Source: JAJCYX01 sp965243825
Lineage (GTDB): Bacteria; Chloroflexota; Dehalococcoidia; Lucifugimonadales; Lucifugimonadaceae
Direction of reading: 5' to 3'
Length of the DNA: 64,000 bases
Assembly (NCBI GenBank): GCA_965243825.1
Contig: CBDEVT010000001.1
Span: 1,302,001-1,366,000 of the forward strand
Shown here: piece by piece, positions 1 to 8,493 of the stretch
Position numbering within the stretch: position 1 is the first letter of the stretch
Layout of the letters: each line of letters starts with the position of its first letter
Notes under the pieces: generated by a model
The model's input: the letters and a program-made list of their open reading frames with translations, nothing else
Told to the model about the DNA's origin: nothing
Database searches by the model: none
Program-made: the position numbers and the translations under genes

Positions 1-373
1 GGTAGTCCGCAGTGGATTCGAAGTCCGGGTCGGTGCCCGATTCATCTGCCGAATAAGGAGGCGTCAGGTCAATGGCTGCCCCGGAAACTGAAGCACCAAC
101 CACGAATGTCACCTTATATACCGTTGTAGTTGGCCCTGCGCCGGTGCCTCCGCTGTATGCGATGAGGGAGCCGCGCGGTTCGAGTGAACTTCTTGCTTCT
201 TGGAGACCAGCGTAGATAGTTTCTTTAGATCTTTCCGCTGAAAACACACCTGTAGAGAGGACGGTGAAGGCAAACACCGATGCAACAACCACGAACGCGA
301 TCAAGATGATTGCGGTCTCAAGACCGGTGATTCCCCTGTCAGTCTCTGGATGTTCCAGGCCGTTCCAACGCAT
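1..373 (-). CDS. Archaellin (archaeal-type flagellin), N-terminal part, cut by window edge
   Basis: Read from the complement, an ATG at 371-373 opens a frame that stays open to position 1 (124 codons, no stop), so the 3' end lies outside the window. A GGAG ribosome site sits about 8 bases upstream. Residues 1-13 end in Asp-Arg-Gly, followed by the class III signal pattern ITGLETAIILIAFVV and a hydrophobic helix. That is the hallmark of archaellins processed by a PibD/FlaK-type peptidase. The following segment (SKETIYAGLQEARSSLE) matches the conserved stretch after the archaellin helix. The protein would form the filament of an archaellum, a type IV pilus-like rotary motor. Archaella have been reported in some Chloroflexota, so the call fits the inferred host. 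The rest of the fla/arl cluster presumably lies left of the window. Confidence 0.85.
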   Translation of the reverse strand, partial: MRWNGLEHPETDRGITGLETAIILIAFVVVASVFAFTVLSTGVFSAERSKETIYAGLQEARSSLEPRGSLIAYSGGTGAGPTTTVYKVTFVVGASVSGAAIDLTPPYSADESGTDPDFESTADY

Positions 374-813
374 TGCTGTACTCCTACCGTTCGGCACAAG
401 GGCCGCGCACGCGGGCTACCTGTTTACCTGTGCCATCACTGGGCCGAAGCGCCACATCCGGCGAACGATAACGTCTACCGCGGGCGTTCTTCGTGTAGTG
501 CTTGCTCATCTCAATGTAGGAGTTGTTAGAGAAAGGTTTGCGCAAGTCGGCACCAAATGTGTAGTCAGTGATTGCGCCTAACATGGGAATGGCTGTTCGC
601 CAGCCCCCGGTTGGTGAGGACACACAGGGGGGGCCACTCAGCGAGTCGCGTAGCCCCGGCGTCGCCCCAGCGGCAGGTCATGCCCGACATTTGTAGTGTG
701 GGATTCGGCAAGGTCCGTCAGCGCGTTTTCCCGGCTGCGCTGGTCCTGTTTCTCTTGAAGAGCAAAGAGCCCACAGCGACCATTCAGCCCGGCAGTCAGG
801 GAGTTTCGCAAAG
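374..813. other. Divergent intergenic region between archaellin and response regulator
   Basis: This 440-base gap must hold the promoters of both divergent genes. I see several G/C-rich hairpins, for example GGCTG-TTCGC-CAGCC near 592-606 and a stem ACTC-AGC-GAGT at 636-646 flanked by G and C runs. I find no convincing -35/-10 pair and no ORF with coding character. Its length suggests a long leader or a multi-factor control region. Confidence 0.5.
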
Positions 814-1530
814 ATGCAGAAGATCAGTGTGCTGATCGCTGATGACCATGAACTAATGAGAGAAAGCCTTGCCGTCCTTTTAGGTCGGGAGCCATCGCTC
901 GAAGTGGTTGGAGTAGCAGCAGACGGACGTTCAGCCATAGCAATGGCCCGATCACTTCAACCGACCGTAGCTATTCTTGATGTTGGCCTGCCGTCCATAA
1001 ACGGCATACAGGCCTCCCGCCAGATCAGAGTCGACTCACCGCAAAGCGGGATCGTGATGCTTTCCAGTCACGACCGTGGTGAATACCTCAAAGACTTCAT
1101 GCGTGATGATTCGTCAGGCAAGGCTTTCTTGCTGAAGAACACGTTGCGCAGCACGCGTGACATCGTCCGCACGATCGAAGACGTCTCAGCTGGCCGGACC
1201 GTACTCGACCCGGCAATGGTTTCAAAGTTGACGTCTGACGATGCTGTCAGGGTTAGTGGAGCTCTTAAGAGCCTCAGCCCTCGTGAACTGCAGGTGCTTG
1301 GCCTCATGGCGCGAGCAAGCAGTAACCGGGCAATTGCCGATGCACTGTTCATTCAGCCACGAACCGTTGAACACCACATCTCCAGCATCCTCGCCAAGCT
1401 CGGGTTCAACTCGACCGGTGAGCGACACGGCAGGGTGTTCGCAATCCTGACCTATCTTGAGGCCACTGGTCTTATTCCATCTCAGGCAGCAGACCTTGAC
1501 GCTCCTGTTGATGACTTGATGGCTGCTTAG
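814..1530 (+). CDS. NarL/FixJ-type response regulator (REC + LuxR HTH)
   Basis: A DNA-binding response regulator of 238 residues. The receiver domain occupies residues 4-120, with the acidic pair Asp10/Asp11 and the phosphorylation site Asp56 in AILDVGLP. A LuxR-type helix-turn-helix follows at about 153-200 (LSPRELQVLGLMA, then RTVEHHISSILAKLGF). It should bind DNA as a dimer when phosphorylated. No histidine kinase is adjacent. It is transcribed divergently from the archaellin gene, so control of motility is possible, but this is inferred only from position. A strong hairpin terminator follows 28 bases after the stop. Confidence 0.9.
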   Translation: MQKISVLIADDHELMRESLAVLLGREPSLEVVGVAADGRSAIAMARSLQPTVAILDVGLPSINGIQASRQIRVDSPQSGIVMLSSHDRGEYLKDFMRDDSSGKAFLLKNTLRSTRDIVRTIEDVSAGRTVLDPAMVSKLTSDDAVRVSGALKSLSPRELQVLGLMARASSNRAIADALFIQPRTVEHHISSILAKLGFNSTGERHGRVFAILTYLEATGLIPSQAADLDAPVDDLMAA

Positions 1531-1558
1531 GCGAATACGACACACGACCGAAAATGAG

Positions 1559-1588
1559 CGGGACTGGCCTACAGGTCAGTCCCGTTTT
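1559..1588 (+). terminator. Rho-independent terminator of the response regulator gene
   Basis: An 11-bp stem (CGGGACTGGCC paired with GGTCAGTCCCG, one G-T pair) around the loop TACA ends in TTTT. It lies between two convergent genes. The T run on the plus strand fits termination of the regulator; the minus side is less T-rich. Confidence 0.85.
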
Positions 1589-1620
1589 CATGTCTTCGCT
1601 CTTGCGAGTCAGAGTCTGTC

Positions 1621-2448
1621 TCAGTTACTCATTGCAGTGATCAGGTCCGCGTGAACACTGGGCCATGCGACAATTGCCACCGGGAACGGTTTTTCGGATC
1701 GCCAATCGAGCGCCTTCCCGTGTTGATCGCTAACTGTCGCTCCCAGCTCCTGCGCAATCAGAGCGCCAGCAGCGAGGTGCACGGAATCGATTGTGTAGAA
1801 CACGACTCCAGACATGCCGCCCAGGCAAACCATTGCGATCGGATATGCGGCTGATGCGAACGTGTTCGTGTGGCTTATTGAACTGAGCCAACGCAGCTGC
1901 GGGCCCTGTCCGGATTCAACACTGAGTAAGCGAGCCCACTCGGATCCACCATCAACTTCAAGTCCAACGATTGCTTCGGAAAGCGGTAGCTCAGGATCCT
2001 GGCTGACGATCTGATCATCGTTAAGCGTCACTCCGTTGCCCGAACTGGCGGCCATGATCTGTTCTGAATGGGGCAATGCGATCACTCCGGTGGTGATTTG
2101 CTCACCCTGCCTCAGCGCCACATTGACACCCCAGTGGGGCATCCCAGACCTGAACGGCACGGTCCCGCAGAGCGGATCAACCAGCCAGACATCGGCACTG
2201 AAACTGTCACCTGAATTGCTCTCTTCTGAGACGAGTGCTGCTTCAACTCCGGATTCAGCCAGCGCACTGGCAATCGCTTTGTCTGCCGCCAGGTCAGCTT
2301 CTGTGACGAGAGCACCGGGGGATTTCATCCACGCTTTCAACTTGGACTGATTTCGATCGCGACCAAAGTCAGACATGAGCGAAGCGCTGGCTGCGTTCGC
2401 TGCTGCCACCGCCGTTCGGAGTGCAACCTCACCTGGGATACCGATCAC
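1621..2448 (-). CDS. Inositol monophosphatase family protein with altered metal sites
   Basis: A 275-residue protein of the inositol monophosphatase / FBPase / CysQ fold. VTEAD (48-52) and SEES (74-77) are typical family motifs. The core metal motif DPxDGT reads DPLCGT at 91-96, so the second Asp is Cys94. The usual WDxAAG motif near the C terminus reads VHLAAG, so that metal-binding Asp appears to be His. Two of the expected Mg ligands are therefore missing and normal phosphatase activity is doubtful. The start is GTG, whose first base is the last base of the TAG stop of the upstream secernin gene, which implies translational coupling. Substrate unknown. Confidence 0.8.
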   Translation of the reverse strand: MIGIPGEVALRTAVAAANAASASLMSDFGRDRNQSKLKAWMKSPGALVTEADLAADKAIASALAESGVEAALVSEESNSGDSFSADVWLVDPLCGTVPFRSGMPHWGVNVALRQGEQITTGVIALPHSEQIMAASSGNGVTLNDDQIVSQDPELPLSEAIVGLEVDGGSEWARLLSVESGQGPQLRWLSSISHTNTFASAAYPIAMVCLGGMSGVVFYTIDSVHLAAGALIAQELGATVSDQHGKALDWRSEKPFPVAIVAWPSVHADLITAMSN

Positions 2449-3773
2449 TAAGCTGTCACCGTTTTGGTCGTTTTCTCAAGAGATGTGCCGATCTCGATCA
2501 TGCGAACGAAGTTTTCATGCATGTAGCCAGAAAGCAGATCGCGCGCGCTGTCAGGTCGATCGTCCGCTACAAGTTCTCGACCCCGTACTGCCATTTCGTA
2601 GGCAGACTCCATTAGCTCACGTTGCAAGGGCTTCCATGCTTCCCGTATTTCAGTACGACGCTCTGATCCCTGAGCTATGCCCGATTGTGCAAGCCGATAG
2701 CACATCCACCATGGACTGTCATCTGATGGCCTCCGGTCGCCAATTGCCAGGTCCGGGGGAAGGTCGCCTTCAATGAACACCGGCAAAAAAAGTGTCATAC
2801 ATGGTGAGTACATGCCGCACCAGTACACCGGTAGTCGCTCACCATCCGCACATAGGTCAGCAACAAGTGAAGCAGCCGATACTCCCGGAGAGTCAACTTC
2901 AGTGCGATGCAGACACACTGAGAGCTGTCCGTTCACATCGGTGACAAGGGGTTCTGATGGATCAGTGCCGTCGGAATGATCGGATAGCACCCGCATAACT
3001 GTCTGCGGGTCGATCTGACCTCCGTCCTGTTGAAGCAAAGTCTCCGTTCTGCACTGGCGAGTTACACCGCTTGCAGATTCTTCTCGGTCCGCAAACGCAC
3101 CAGAAAACGAGAACGGCTCACCAAACCCCATTTCGAAGAGACCAAGTCCGGTTGCTCGTCGTTTCGCACCAGTTGAAACCCTGTCATCAGGCAACCCGAG
3201 TGTGCATACGTTTGAGATAGAAGCCAGCTGCTCGATTTTTCGGACGGCCCAATCGTGGCCGACAGCCTCCACGATATATGCCTCGGTAGGGTCGGCAACG
3301 ATGTAGGAGTTGTCGTAGGTGCGTACTCCTGCAGAGTTTTCGAACTTGCCTTGCCCGAACTCAGTCACAAGATTGGTGATCGTATCGACCGCTTCCGCTG
3401 CGGTTTTGCCTCGTTCAAGTGCGAATCTGACCAACTCCATGCCAATGAGCTTCGGTTCATTCGCAACTGGCAGTTTCGTTGGCAACGCCTCGTTACCGAT
3501 CACGACCTGGTGCTCGTTGAAACCGTGTTCATATCCAGAACACCAGTAGGGTCGCGAGCCAACATGCCTGAACGGCTCGGCAACTTGCGGGACGTCAACG
3601 AACTGTGCACCTGCATCGCCTGAGTTATTGAGGTTGCGCGGCCGCAACAAGAGAGGTTGGGCCTCTTCCTGTGGTCGATCAGAGTTTTTTCCGAATATCA
3701 CCTGCCCGTTAGCTGTAGCCGGCGGCAGGGCAACCATCGTGTCGCAGGAGAAAGGTTGATTTTGCAGATTCAT
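2448..3773 (-). CDS. Secernin-like C69 family N-terminal nucleophile hydrolase
   Basis: A 441-residue protein starting MNLQNQPFSCDTMVALPP. CDTMVALP followed by GKNSDRP is the signature of secernins and C69 dipeptidases, whose Cys (here Cys10) becomes the N-terminal nucleophile after removal of a short propeptide. Length fits secernins (about 400-440). It probably hydrolyses a small amide or peptide; the true substrate of bacterial secernins is poorly known. It is the first gene of a two-gene unit with the inositol phosphatase-like gene, overlapping by one base. Confidence 0.85.
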   Translation of the reverse strand: MNLQNQPFSCDTMVALPPATANGQVIFGKNSDRPQEEAQPLLLRPRNLNNSGDAGAQFVDVPQVAEPFRHVGSRPYWCSGYEHGFNEHQVVIGNEALPTKLPVANEPKLIGMELVRFALERGKTAAEAVDTITNLVTEFGQGKFENSAGVRTYDNSYIVADPTEAYIVEAVGHDWAVRKIEQLASISNVCTLGLPDDRVSTGAKRRATGLGLFEMGFGEPFSFSGAFADREESASGVTRQCRTETLLQQDGGQIDPQTVMRVLSDHSDGTDPSEPLVTDVNGQLSVCLHRTEVDSPGVSAASLVADLCADGERLPVYWCGMYSPCMTLFLPVFIEGDLPPDLAIGDRRPSDDSPWWMCYRLAQSGIAQGSERRTEIREAWKPLQRELMESAYEMAVRGRELVADDRPDSARDLLSGYMHENFVRMIEIGTSLEKTTKTVTA

Positions 3774-3957
3774 GACGGTTTCCAGTAGAGGTGCTGTTCA
3801 AGGTCATGTTACCTAGGGTCGGTATTACCGGGACACCTGACAAGCATGTGCGGTAGGCTTACCAGCCGTTCCGAAAATCGGGCATCAACGCCCGGATTAG
3901 AGAGCTTGCGCCCAGAAACTACCCCGGCACTGAACCGATACGGCTCAGGAGATATGG

Positions 3958-5109
3958 ATGGCAAGTAAAAAAGTGGTCGTCCTTGGTGGCGGCTTTGGCG
4001 GCGTCGCGGCAGCACGCGTCGTACGGTCCCTTTTACCGGCAGAACACGAAGTAACCCTCATAGACAAAGACAGAGTGATTCGACTGTGCGGTATGAATCC
4101 GCTACTGGTCGTTGGCGAGCGTGAAGTGCGCAAAACAGGTCGCTCCCTTGGCCAGCTTGCCAATCGTGGCATTCGCTTCGTTGAATCTGAAATCGGCTGC
4201 ATAGATATTCAAGAACGCACTGTAACTACCGGTGCAGGCACATTTGACTATGACTATCTCGTAGTAGCCCTGGGTGCCTCGTATGACTGGGAAGCAGTGC
4301 CCGGCTCGGATCTCGCCTACTCGTTTTACAACCTCGAGACTTCCCGCCGGCTACGTCGAAGGCTGAGCAGGTTTCGACGCGGCAAACTGGTGATCTCCGT
4401 GGCCGCTCCGCCCTACAAGTGCCCTCCCGCTCCATTCGAAACTGCGATGATGATGCACTGGTACTTCCGACGGCAGGGGATTCGCAAAGATTCCGAGATC
4501 ATAGTGACGATTCCGGAGCCTGCACCTATGGGTGTAGCCGGTCCAGAAGCAAGTTCACGACTTCGGGATGACCTTGATCGTCGTGGCATTGAACTACGCA
4601 CAGGTGTTGGAGTGACCTCTGTCACGACCGATGCGAAAGAGGCCAGCTACAACGATGGATCCTCCATTTCAGCTGACGTTATCGTGACCGTACCGATCCA
4701 TCGAGTACCAACGATTGTCGCCGAATCTGGAATTACTAGTGGGAATCCATGGGTTCAGGTCGACAGAGAAACACTTGAGACTCGTTCGCCAGGCGTATTT
4801 GCGATCGGCGATGTCAACTCGGTACCTGTCGGTGATGGCATCGCCATACCAAAAGCAGGTGTTTTCGCTGCTGGCCAGGGGGAGAATGTAGCGGCTACGA
4901 TCGCGTCAAGAATTCTGGGCACAGAGCCGCCGCCGGCCTATAACGGATCCGGTGAATGCTTTCTGGCCTACTCATCAACTCAATCCGCGCAGGTTGGTGG
5001 ACAGTTCCTGGCACCAGGTGGCCCTCAGGTCGGACTTAAACCGCCGTCTGCCGCGGGAATGCGCAGCAAGGAACGCTTCGAACGAGACTGGCGCAAGTTC
5101 AGGATATAG
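3958..5109 (+). CDS. FAD/NAD(P)-dependent oxidoreductase, sulfide:quinone reductase-like
   Basis: A 383-residue flavoprotein of the NDH-2 / sulfide:quinone oxidoreductase superfamily. The FAD dinucleotide-binding motif GGGFGG is at 10-15 and the second FAD motif FAIGDVNSVP at 281-290. Cys155 in YKCPPAPFE matches the conserved SQR cysteine of the Pro-Pro-Cys-like segment, and Cys334 could be a second redox cysteine. A third expected SQR cysteine is not obvious, so a polysulfide/flavocytochrome-c relative or a general quinone reductase is possible. There is no clear amphipathic C-terminal membrane anchor. AGGAG lies six bases before the chosen ATG. Monocistronic as far as visible. Confidence 0.75.
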   Translation: MASKKVVVLGGGFGGVAAARVVRSLLPAEHEVTLIDKDRVIRLCGMNPLLVVGEREVRKTGRSLGQLANRGIRFVESEIGCIDIQERTVTTGAGTFDYDYLVVALGASYDWEAVPGSDLAYSFYNLETSRRLRRRLSRFRRGKLVISVAAPPYKCPPAPFETAMMMHWYFRRQGIRKDSEIIVTIPEPAPMGVAGPEASSRLRDDLDRRGIELRTGVGVTSVTTDAKEASYNDGSSISADVIVTVPIHRVPTIVAESGITSGNPWVQVDRETLETRSPGVFAIGDVNSVPVGDGIAIPKAGVFAAGQGENVAATIASRILGTEPPPAYNGSGECFLAYSSTQSAQVGGQFLAPGGPQVGLKPPSAAGMRSKERFERDWRKFRI

Positions 5110-5142
5110 TCGATCAAAGAGGCTGAGTTCAGCCAGATCGAT

Positions 5143-6606
5143 TCAGGCCTGTTCAGGCCGCTTGTATTCAATCAATACGGCTTTACTCGCGTCAGGCTGC
5201 ACTTTTGCCCATTCGGCGATTCGCTCACCGACAACCCAGCAGATACCGCGTTCCGTCAAGATCAGTGGGACACGATCGCGCCATAGCTCGGGAACGTGTT
5301 GGTTCACAAGAAAGTCCTGCAATTTCATCTCTTGTTTCATGCCAAACGCATGGAACCGATCGCCAGGACGCCTGCTTCGCACCCGTAAACGGGAGTCGGA
5401 CACGCAAGTTGCGCTCACGATGGCCTGCCAACGAGAAAGAGATGCTGGATCTGGTGGAGGACTCACCTCTCGAGTGGAGATCAAACCGCCACCTTGGAAG
5501 TGAATTTCATCTCTTACTTGGAGTTCGCTTTCGGTAATCAGATCGGGGTAGGGACATACGGGGTCATGCTGATCGACAAGCAACTTGATCAAGTCATGCT
5601 CAACGACCAATGTGACGTCGTGCGGGAGGTCAATTCTGCCTGAGTCGAGTTCGGCAGCCGCCTGAGTTGCGGACTGCAATGCTGGCATATCCAGGTCATT
5701 CAATGTGCCGCAGGCATTCCAATATGCTGCTGCTATGACATGCGCCTTCAGCGAGTCTGGCAACTCTCTGAACGCGGTCTTTATGAAAGCAGTGCCGTTC
5801 TCCACAGAATTTTCGTTTAACGCGTCCGAAGCGATCCGGTTAATCAGGCTGGAGTCGCTACGGGCATGATCTGCAAATCTGGCAATCGCCTCAACAGCAG
5901 CCGGATTTATCTTGGCAAGCTCAGGAATCACGTTGCTTCTGATCCGGTTTCGCGAATAGGTAAGATCGGCGTTTGTCTCATCCAGAAGCGGTTTGACTTC
6001 GCTCAGTTCGCAGAACTGCTCAGTTTCGGTTCGTCGGATCCCCAGCATTGGTCTGAAGACTGTCATCGGTCGGCCATGGATCTGGATATCGTGTCGTGAT
6101 GACGCAAACTCCATGCCCGAGGCGCCACGAACACCTGCACCCCTGGTTAAGGCCAACAGCACCGTCTCCGCCTGGTCATCCATCGTGTGGCCAGTGATGA
6201 TTCCGGCAAGTTGATCGCTTTCAACTATGTCGGCAAGAAATCTGTATCTGAGTTCCCTCGCCGCAGCCTCAATCGAAAGCTTGTTCTCCGCAGCATGCAA
6301 CCGCACATCACCTGTTCCGACTCGCAGCTTGATACCAATCGAATCACATAGGCGGTTGCAGTATTCGAGGTCGGCTTCGGATTGATCACGTCTCAACTGG
6401 TGATCAAAGTGGCCAGCAGTGATCTGCAGCTCAGATTCCTGGCTATCTCTCAGCCGAGCAAGTCCCAGTAAGAGGGCAGTTGAATCGGTACCGCCAGAAA
6501 GGGCCACAAGCACTTTTCCAGGCGATCCCAGTCTGCACTCATGAAGGCCGGTTCGGAGTTTTGACAGGAATCTGTCCTTGCCGGAATGCTGTTTCGAGGA
6601 GGCCAA
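5143..6606 (-). CDS. tilS: tRNA(Ile)-lysidine synthase
   Basis: TilS attaches lysine to C34 of the CAU-anticodon isoleucine tRNA, allowing it to read AUA codons. The N-terminal PP-loop ATPase motif SGGTDS is at 37-42, with downstream GHFDHQLR and GHTMDDQAETVLL motifs of the family. A C-terminal TilS domain with RRPGDRFHAFGM closes the protein (487 aa, within family range). The start is TTG one base after the TAG stop of the CorC-like gene, so translation is probably coupled. It is the last gene of the recA cluster. Confidence 0.93.
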   Translation of the reverse strand: MASSKQHSGKDRFLSKLRTGLHECRLGSPGKVLVALSGGTDSTALLLGLARLRDSQESELQITAGHFDHQLRRDQSEADLEYCNRLCDSIGIKLRVGTGDVRLHAAENKLSIEAAARELRYRFLADIVESDQLAGIITGHTMDDQAETVLLALTRGAGVRGASGMEFASSRHDIQIHGRPMTVFRPMLGIRRTETEQFCELSEVKPLLDETNADLTYSRNRIRSNVIPELAKINPAAVEAIARFADHARSDSSLINRIASDALNENSVENGTAFIKTAFRELPDSLKAHVIAAAYWNACGTLNDLDMPALQSATQAAAELDSGRIDLPHDVTLVVEHDLIKLLVDQHDPVCPYPDLITESELQVRDEIHFQGGGLISTREVSPPPDPASLSRWQAIVSATCVSDSRLRVRSRRPGDRFHAFGMKQEMKLQDFLVNQHVPELWRDRVPLILTERGICWVVGERIAEWAKVQPDASKAVLIEYKRPEQA

Positions 6607-6607
6607 C

Positions 6608-7909
6608 CTAGTCGGTTCCCGAACCAGCAGGAACCTGTTCCACTACCGGCGGCATCTTGCGGACCCGAACTGATGCAATCCGATTGTCATGCATCTCAGA
6701 TACCTGCATTCGGAGATTTCCGTACCTCACACGGCTCCCTTCACGAGGAATGCTCTGCGCCTGCTCAAGGAAAAAGCCAGCGACCGTCTCGTATTCACCT
6801 TCGGGAATCTCGAGTTCCAACTCATCGTTGGCCTCTTCTATGGACATTCCACCATCGAGAACAAAAGTATTCTCATTCACCTCAATGAACCGGCGCTCTG
6901 GACGAGAGCCTTCTTCACCGGTTCGACCCACAATCTGCTCAACTACTCGCGTCAGAGTGATGAGACCGGCGATTCCACCGAACTCATCGACAGCAAGGGC
7001 AATTTTGTCCCCGGACTCCTGCATCATCTCGAACAGATCATCCAGGCGCTTTGTCTCAGGCACAAACATTGCCGGCCGCATTAAGCGAGTGACCGGCTGA
7101 GACGGGTCAAGGCGGTGTTCGGCCTGCGACACCATCACATCTTTAACTGACAAAATCCCAACGACGTCATCGTGCTCGTCGTCATAGACCGGAAAGCGGG
7201 TGTGTGGACGGTCGCGGTACGTTGACAGGAACTCGCTAAATGGGGTGTCTGCACTAATCCAGACGATCTCAGGTCTCGGTGTCATAACATCTCGTACCTC
7301 AAGTTCGCCGAATTTGAAGATGTTGTCGAGCATTGCACCCTGGTTTTCCTGGACAGTACCTGCTTCTTCTCCCTGGTCAATCAGCAATCTCAACTCTGCT
7401 GAAGTTACGGCGGGTGTCGCCAGCGCCTCTCGTCCACCTGCCAGCTTCACTATTCCGCGCGGCGGTAGGGTGAAGGCCCATACCAGCGGGGTTGTTATCC
7501 GCATCAGGAAGAGGATGATGCGGGCAGTATTCAATGCCCAGCGCTCTGCAATCAACGCGGCAACTGACTTCGGAGTGAGTTCACCGACAATTACGATCAA
7601 GATAGTAGCGATGACCGTGGCAACAATCGTCGAAAGAGCGCTTGGTTCACCACCACCGATAGTCGTGATCGCCAGATTGGTGCCGACCGAAGCCACGAGG
7701 ATGTTGAAGATGTTTCCGACTAGCAGGACAGTGCCGAAGAATTTCTCGTTTTCTCCAAGTATCTTCAGCACAGCTTCCGCACGTTGGTCGCCTTCTTCGG
7801 CGAGGTTGCTGATCCTGAATCGACGCGATCCAAGAAGGGCGACTTCAGTAGCACTGATAAACGCACTACCTGTCAGCCCGACCACGATGATGATTATTGA
7901 GAGCAGCAT
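6608..7909 (-). CDS. CNNM/CorC-type hemolysin-family membrane protein (DUF21-CBS-CorC)
   Basis: A 433-residue integral membrane protein. Residues 1-150 form the DUF21/CNNM transmembrane domain with three to four helices and the polar motif ATEVALLGSRR. Two CBS domains follow at roughly 200-330 (VMTPRPEIVWI, then FPVYDDEHDDVVGILSVKDVM), and a CorC/HlyC domain ends it (about 345-425). Relatives export magnesium or cobalt or regulate its transport. It precedes tilS with a one-base gap and follows the GyrI-like gene by 171 bases. Confidence 0.88.
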   Translation of the reverse strand: MLLSIIIIVVGLTGSAFISATEVALLGSRRFRISNLAEEGDQRAEAVLKILGENEKFFGTVLLVGNIFNILVASVGTNLAITTIGGGEPSALSTIVATVIATILIVIVGELTPKSVAALIAERWALNTARIILFLMRITTPLVWAFTLPPRGIVKLAGGREALATPAVTSAELRLLIDQGEEAGTVQENQGAMLDNIFKFGELEVRDVMTPRPEIVWISADTPFSEFLSTYRDRPHTRFPVYDDEHDDVVGILSVKDVMVSQAEHRLDPSQPVTRLMRPAMFVPETKRLDDLFEMMQESGDKIALAVDEFGGIAGLITLTRVVEQIVGRTGEEGSRPERRFIEVNENTFVLDGGMSIEEANDELELEIPEGEYETVAGFFLEQAQSIPREGSRVRYGNLRMQVSEMHDNRIASVRVRKMPPVVEQVPAGSGTD

Positions 7910-8000
7910 TTGGTTAACGGAACTCTGTTACAGACACAGCTTCGACTACTGGCATGGGTGCGAAACGCGTTTTAGAGAGCCGTTATTTACATTCTATCGC

Positions 8001-8030
8001 GAGTAGCCACGTCATCATGTGTGGCAACTC
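8001..8030 (-). terminator. Inverted repeat between GyrI-like and CorC-like genes
   Basis: GAGTAGCCAC and GTGGCAACTC form a 9-bp stem with one A-A mismatch around a 10-base loop. It lies downstream of the recA/GyrI-like pair on the minus strand. There is no clear T run after it, so intrinsic termination is uncertain; it may instead be an attenuator or operator upstream of the CorC-like gene. Confidence 0.35.
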
Positions 8031-8080
8031 TGCAATCTCGTGGCACGACGACTGTGTTACGGATTTCATCTCGAAGTGGG

Positions 8081-8485
8081 CTATAAAACTGGCACTCGAA
8101 CCGAGATTTCATCGTGAGCGCGGTAATACTCGACCACATAACGTGATTCGTCGAAATCGCCACGCTGGACTAGCGTTGCGACCAGTGCACCAATATTCCC
8201 TGGATTCTCAAGAAAACCGCTTAACCGCTGACAGTAATATCTGCCGCCTGGAATCCGAAACTCGGGTAGCGAAAGGCCGCTCGTCGTGGAGTCCCTCGCA
8301 ACACATGCCCTGTACTCTCCATCCACCACAGCGCCATAGAACTTCTTGCCACGCAACGAGGTGACAATCGTTTCCAGTCTTTCGACCGCAACAGGTGCCT
8401 GTTCAGGTATCGGCTTGCTCGAATCGCCAGTCGTATAGGCAACGGTGATCTCAGGCAACCTTGTTATCGTGCCTGGATTCTTCAC
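8081..8485 (-). CDS. GyrI-like small-molecule-binding domain protein
   Basis: A 134-residue protein, probably a stand-alone GyrI-like (SOUL/AraC effector-binding) domain. Supporting features are the N-terminal strand ITVAYTTGD, the central segment GKKFYGAVVDGEYRACVA, the IPGGRY motif and the C-terminal VEYYRAHDEISVRVPV, which resembles the usual ending of these domains. No helix-turn-helix is present. It begins at GTG eight bases after the recA stop and is surely co-transcribed with recA, in the position where many bacteria place recX. It is not RecX, which is all-helical. Function unknown; binding of small molecules or DNA gyrase is only a family analogy. Confidence 0.6.
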   Translation of the reverse strand: MKNPGTITRLPEITVAYTTGDSSKPIPEQAPVAVERLETIVTSLRGKKFYGAVVDGEYRACVARDSTTSGLSLPEFRIPGGRYYCQRLSGFLENPGNIGALVATLVQRGDFDESRYVVEYYRAHDEISVRVPVL

Positions 8486-8493
8486 ATCAAAGC

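Noticed and set aside
384..623. Minus-strand 79-codon open frame between archaellin and regulator
   Set aside because: Low-complexity Arg/Pro composition, no ribosome site, no family; lies in the promoter region.
615..700. Resemblance to a cyclic di-GMP-I riboswitch (CACACAGGG, hairpin, CGCGTAGCCCCGG)
   Set aside because: The tetraloop receptor, conserved GGGACGCAAAGCC and the second helix ending are not matched. Tempting beside an archaellin gene, but too weak to call.
8081..8485. RecX, expected behind recA
   Set aside because: Sequence is mixed alpha/beta and GyrI-like, whereas RecX is all helical with repeats.
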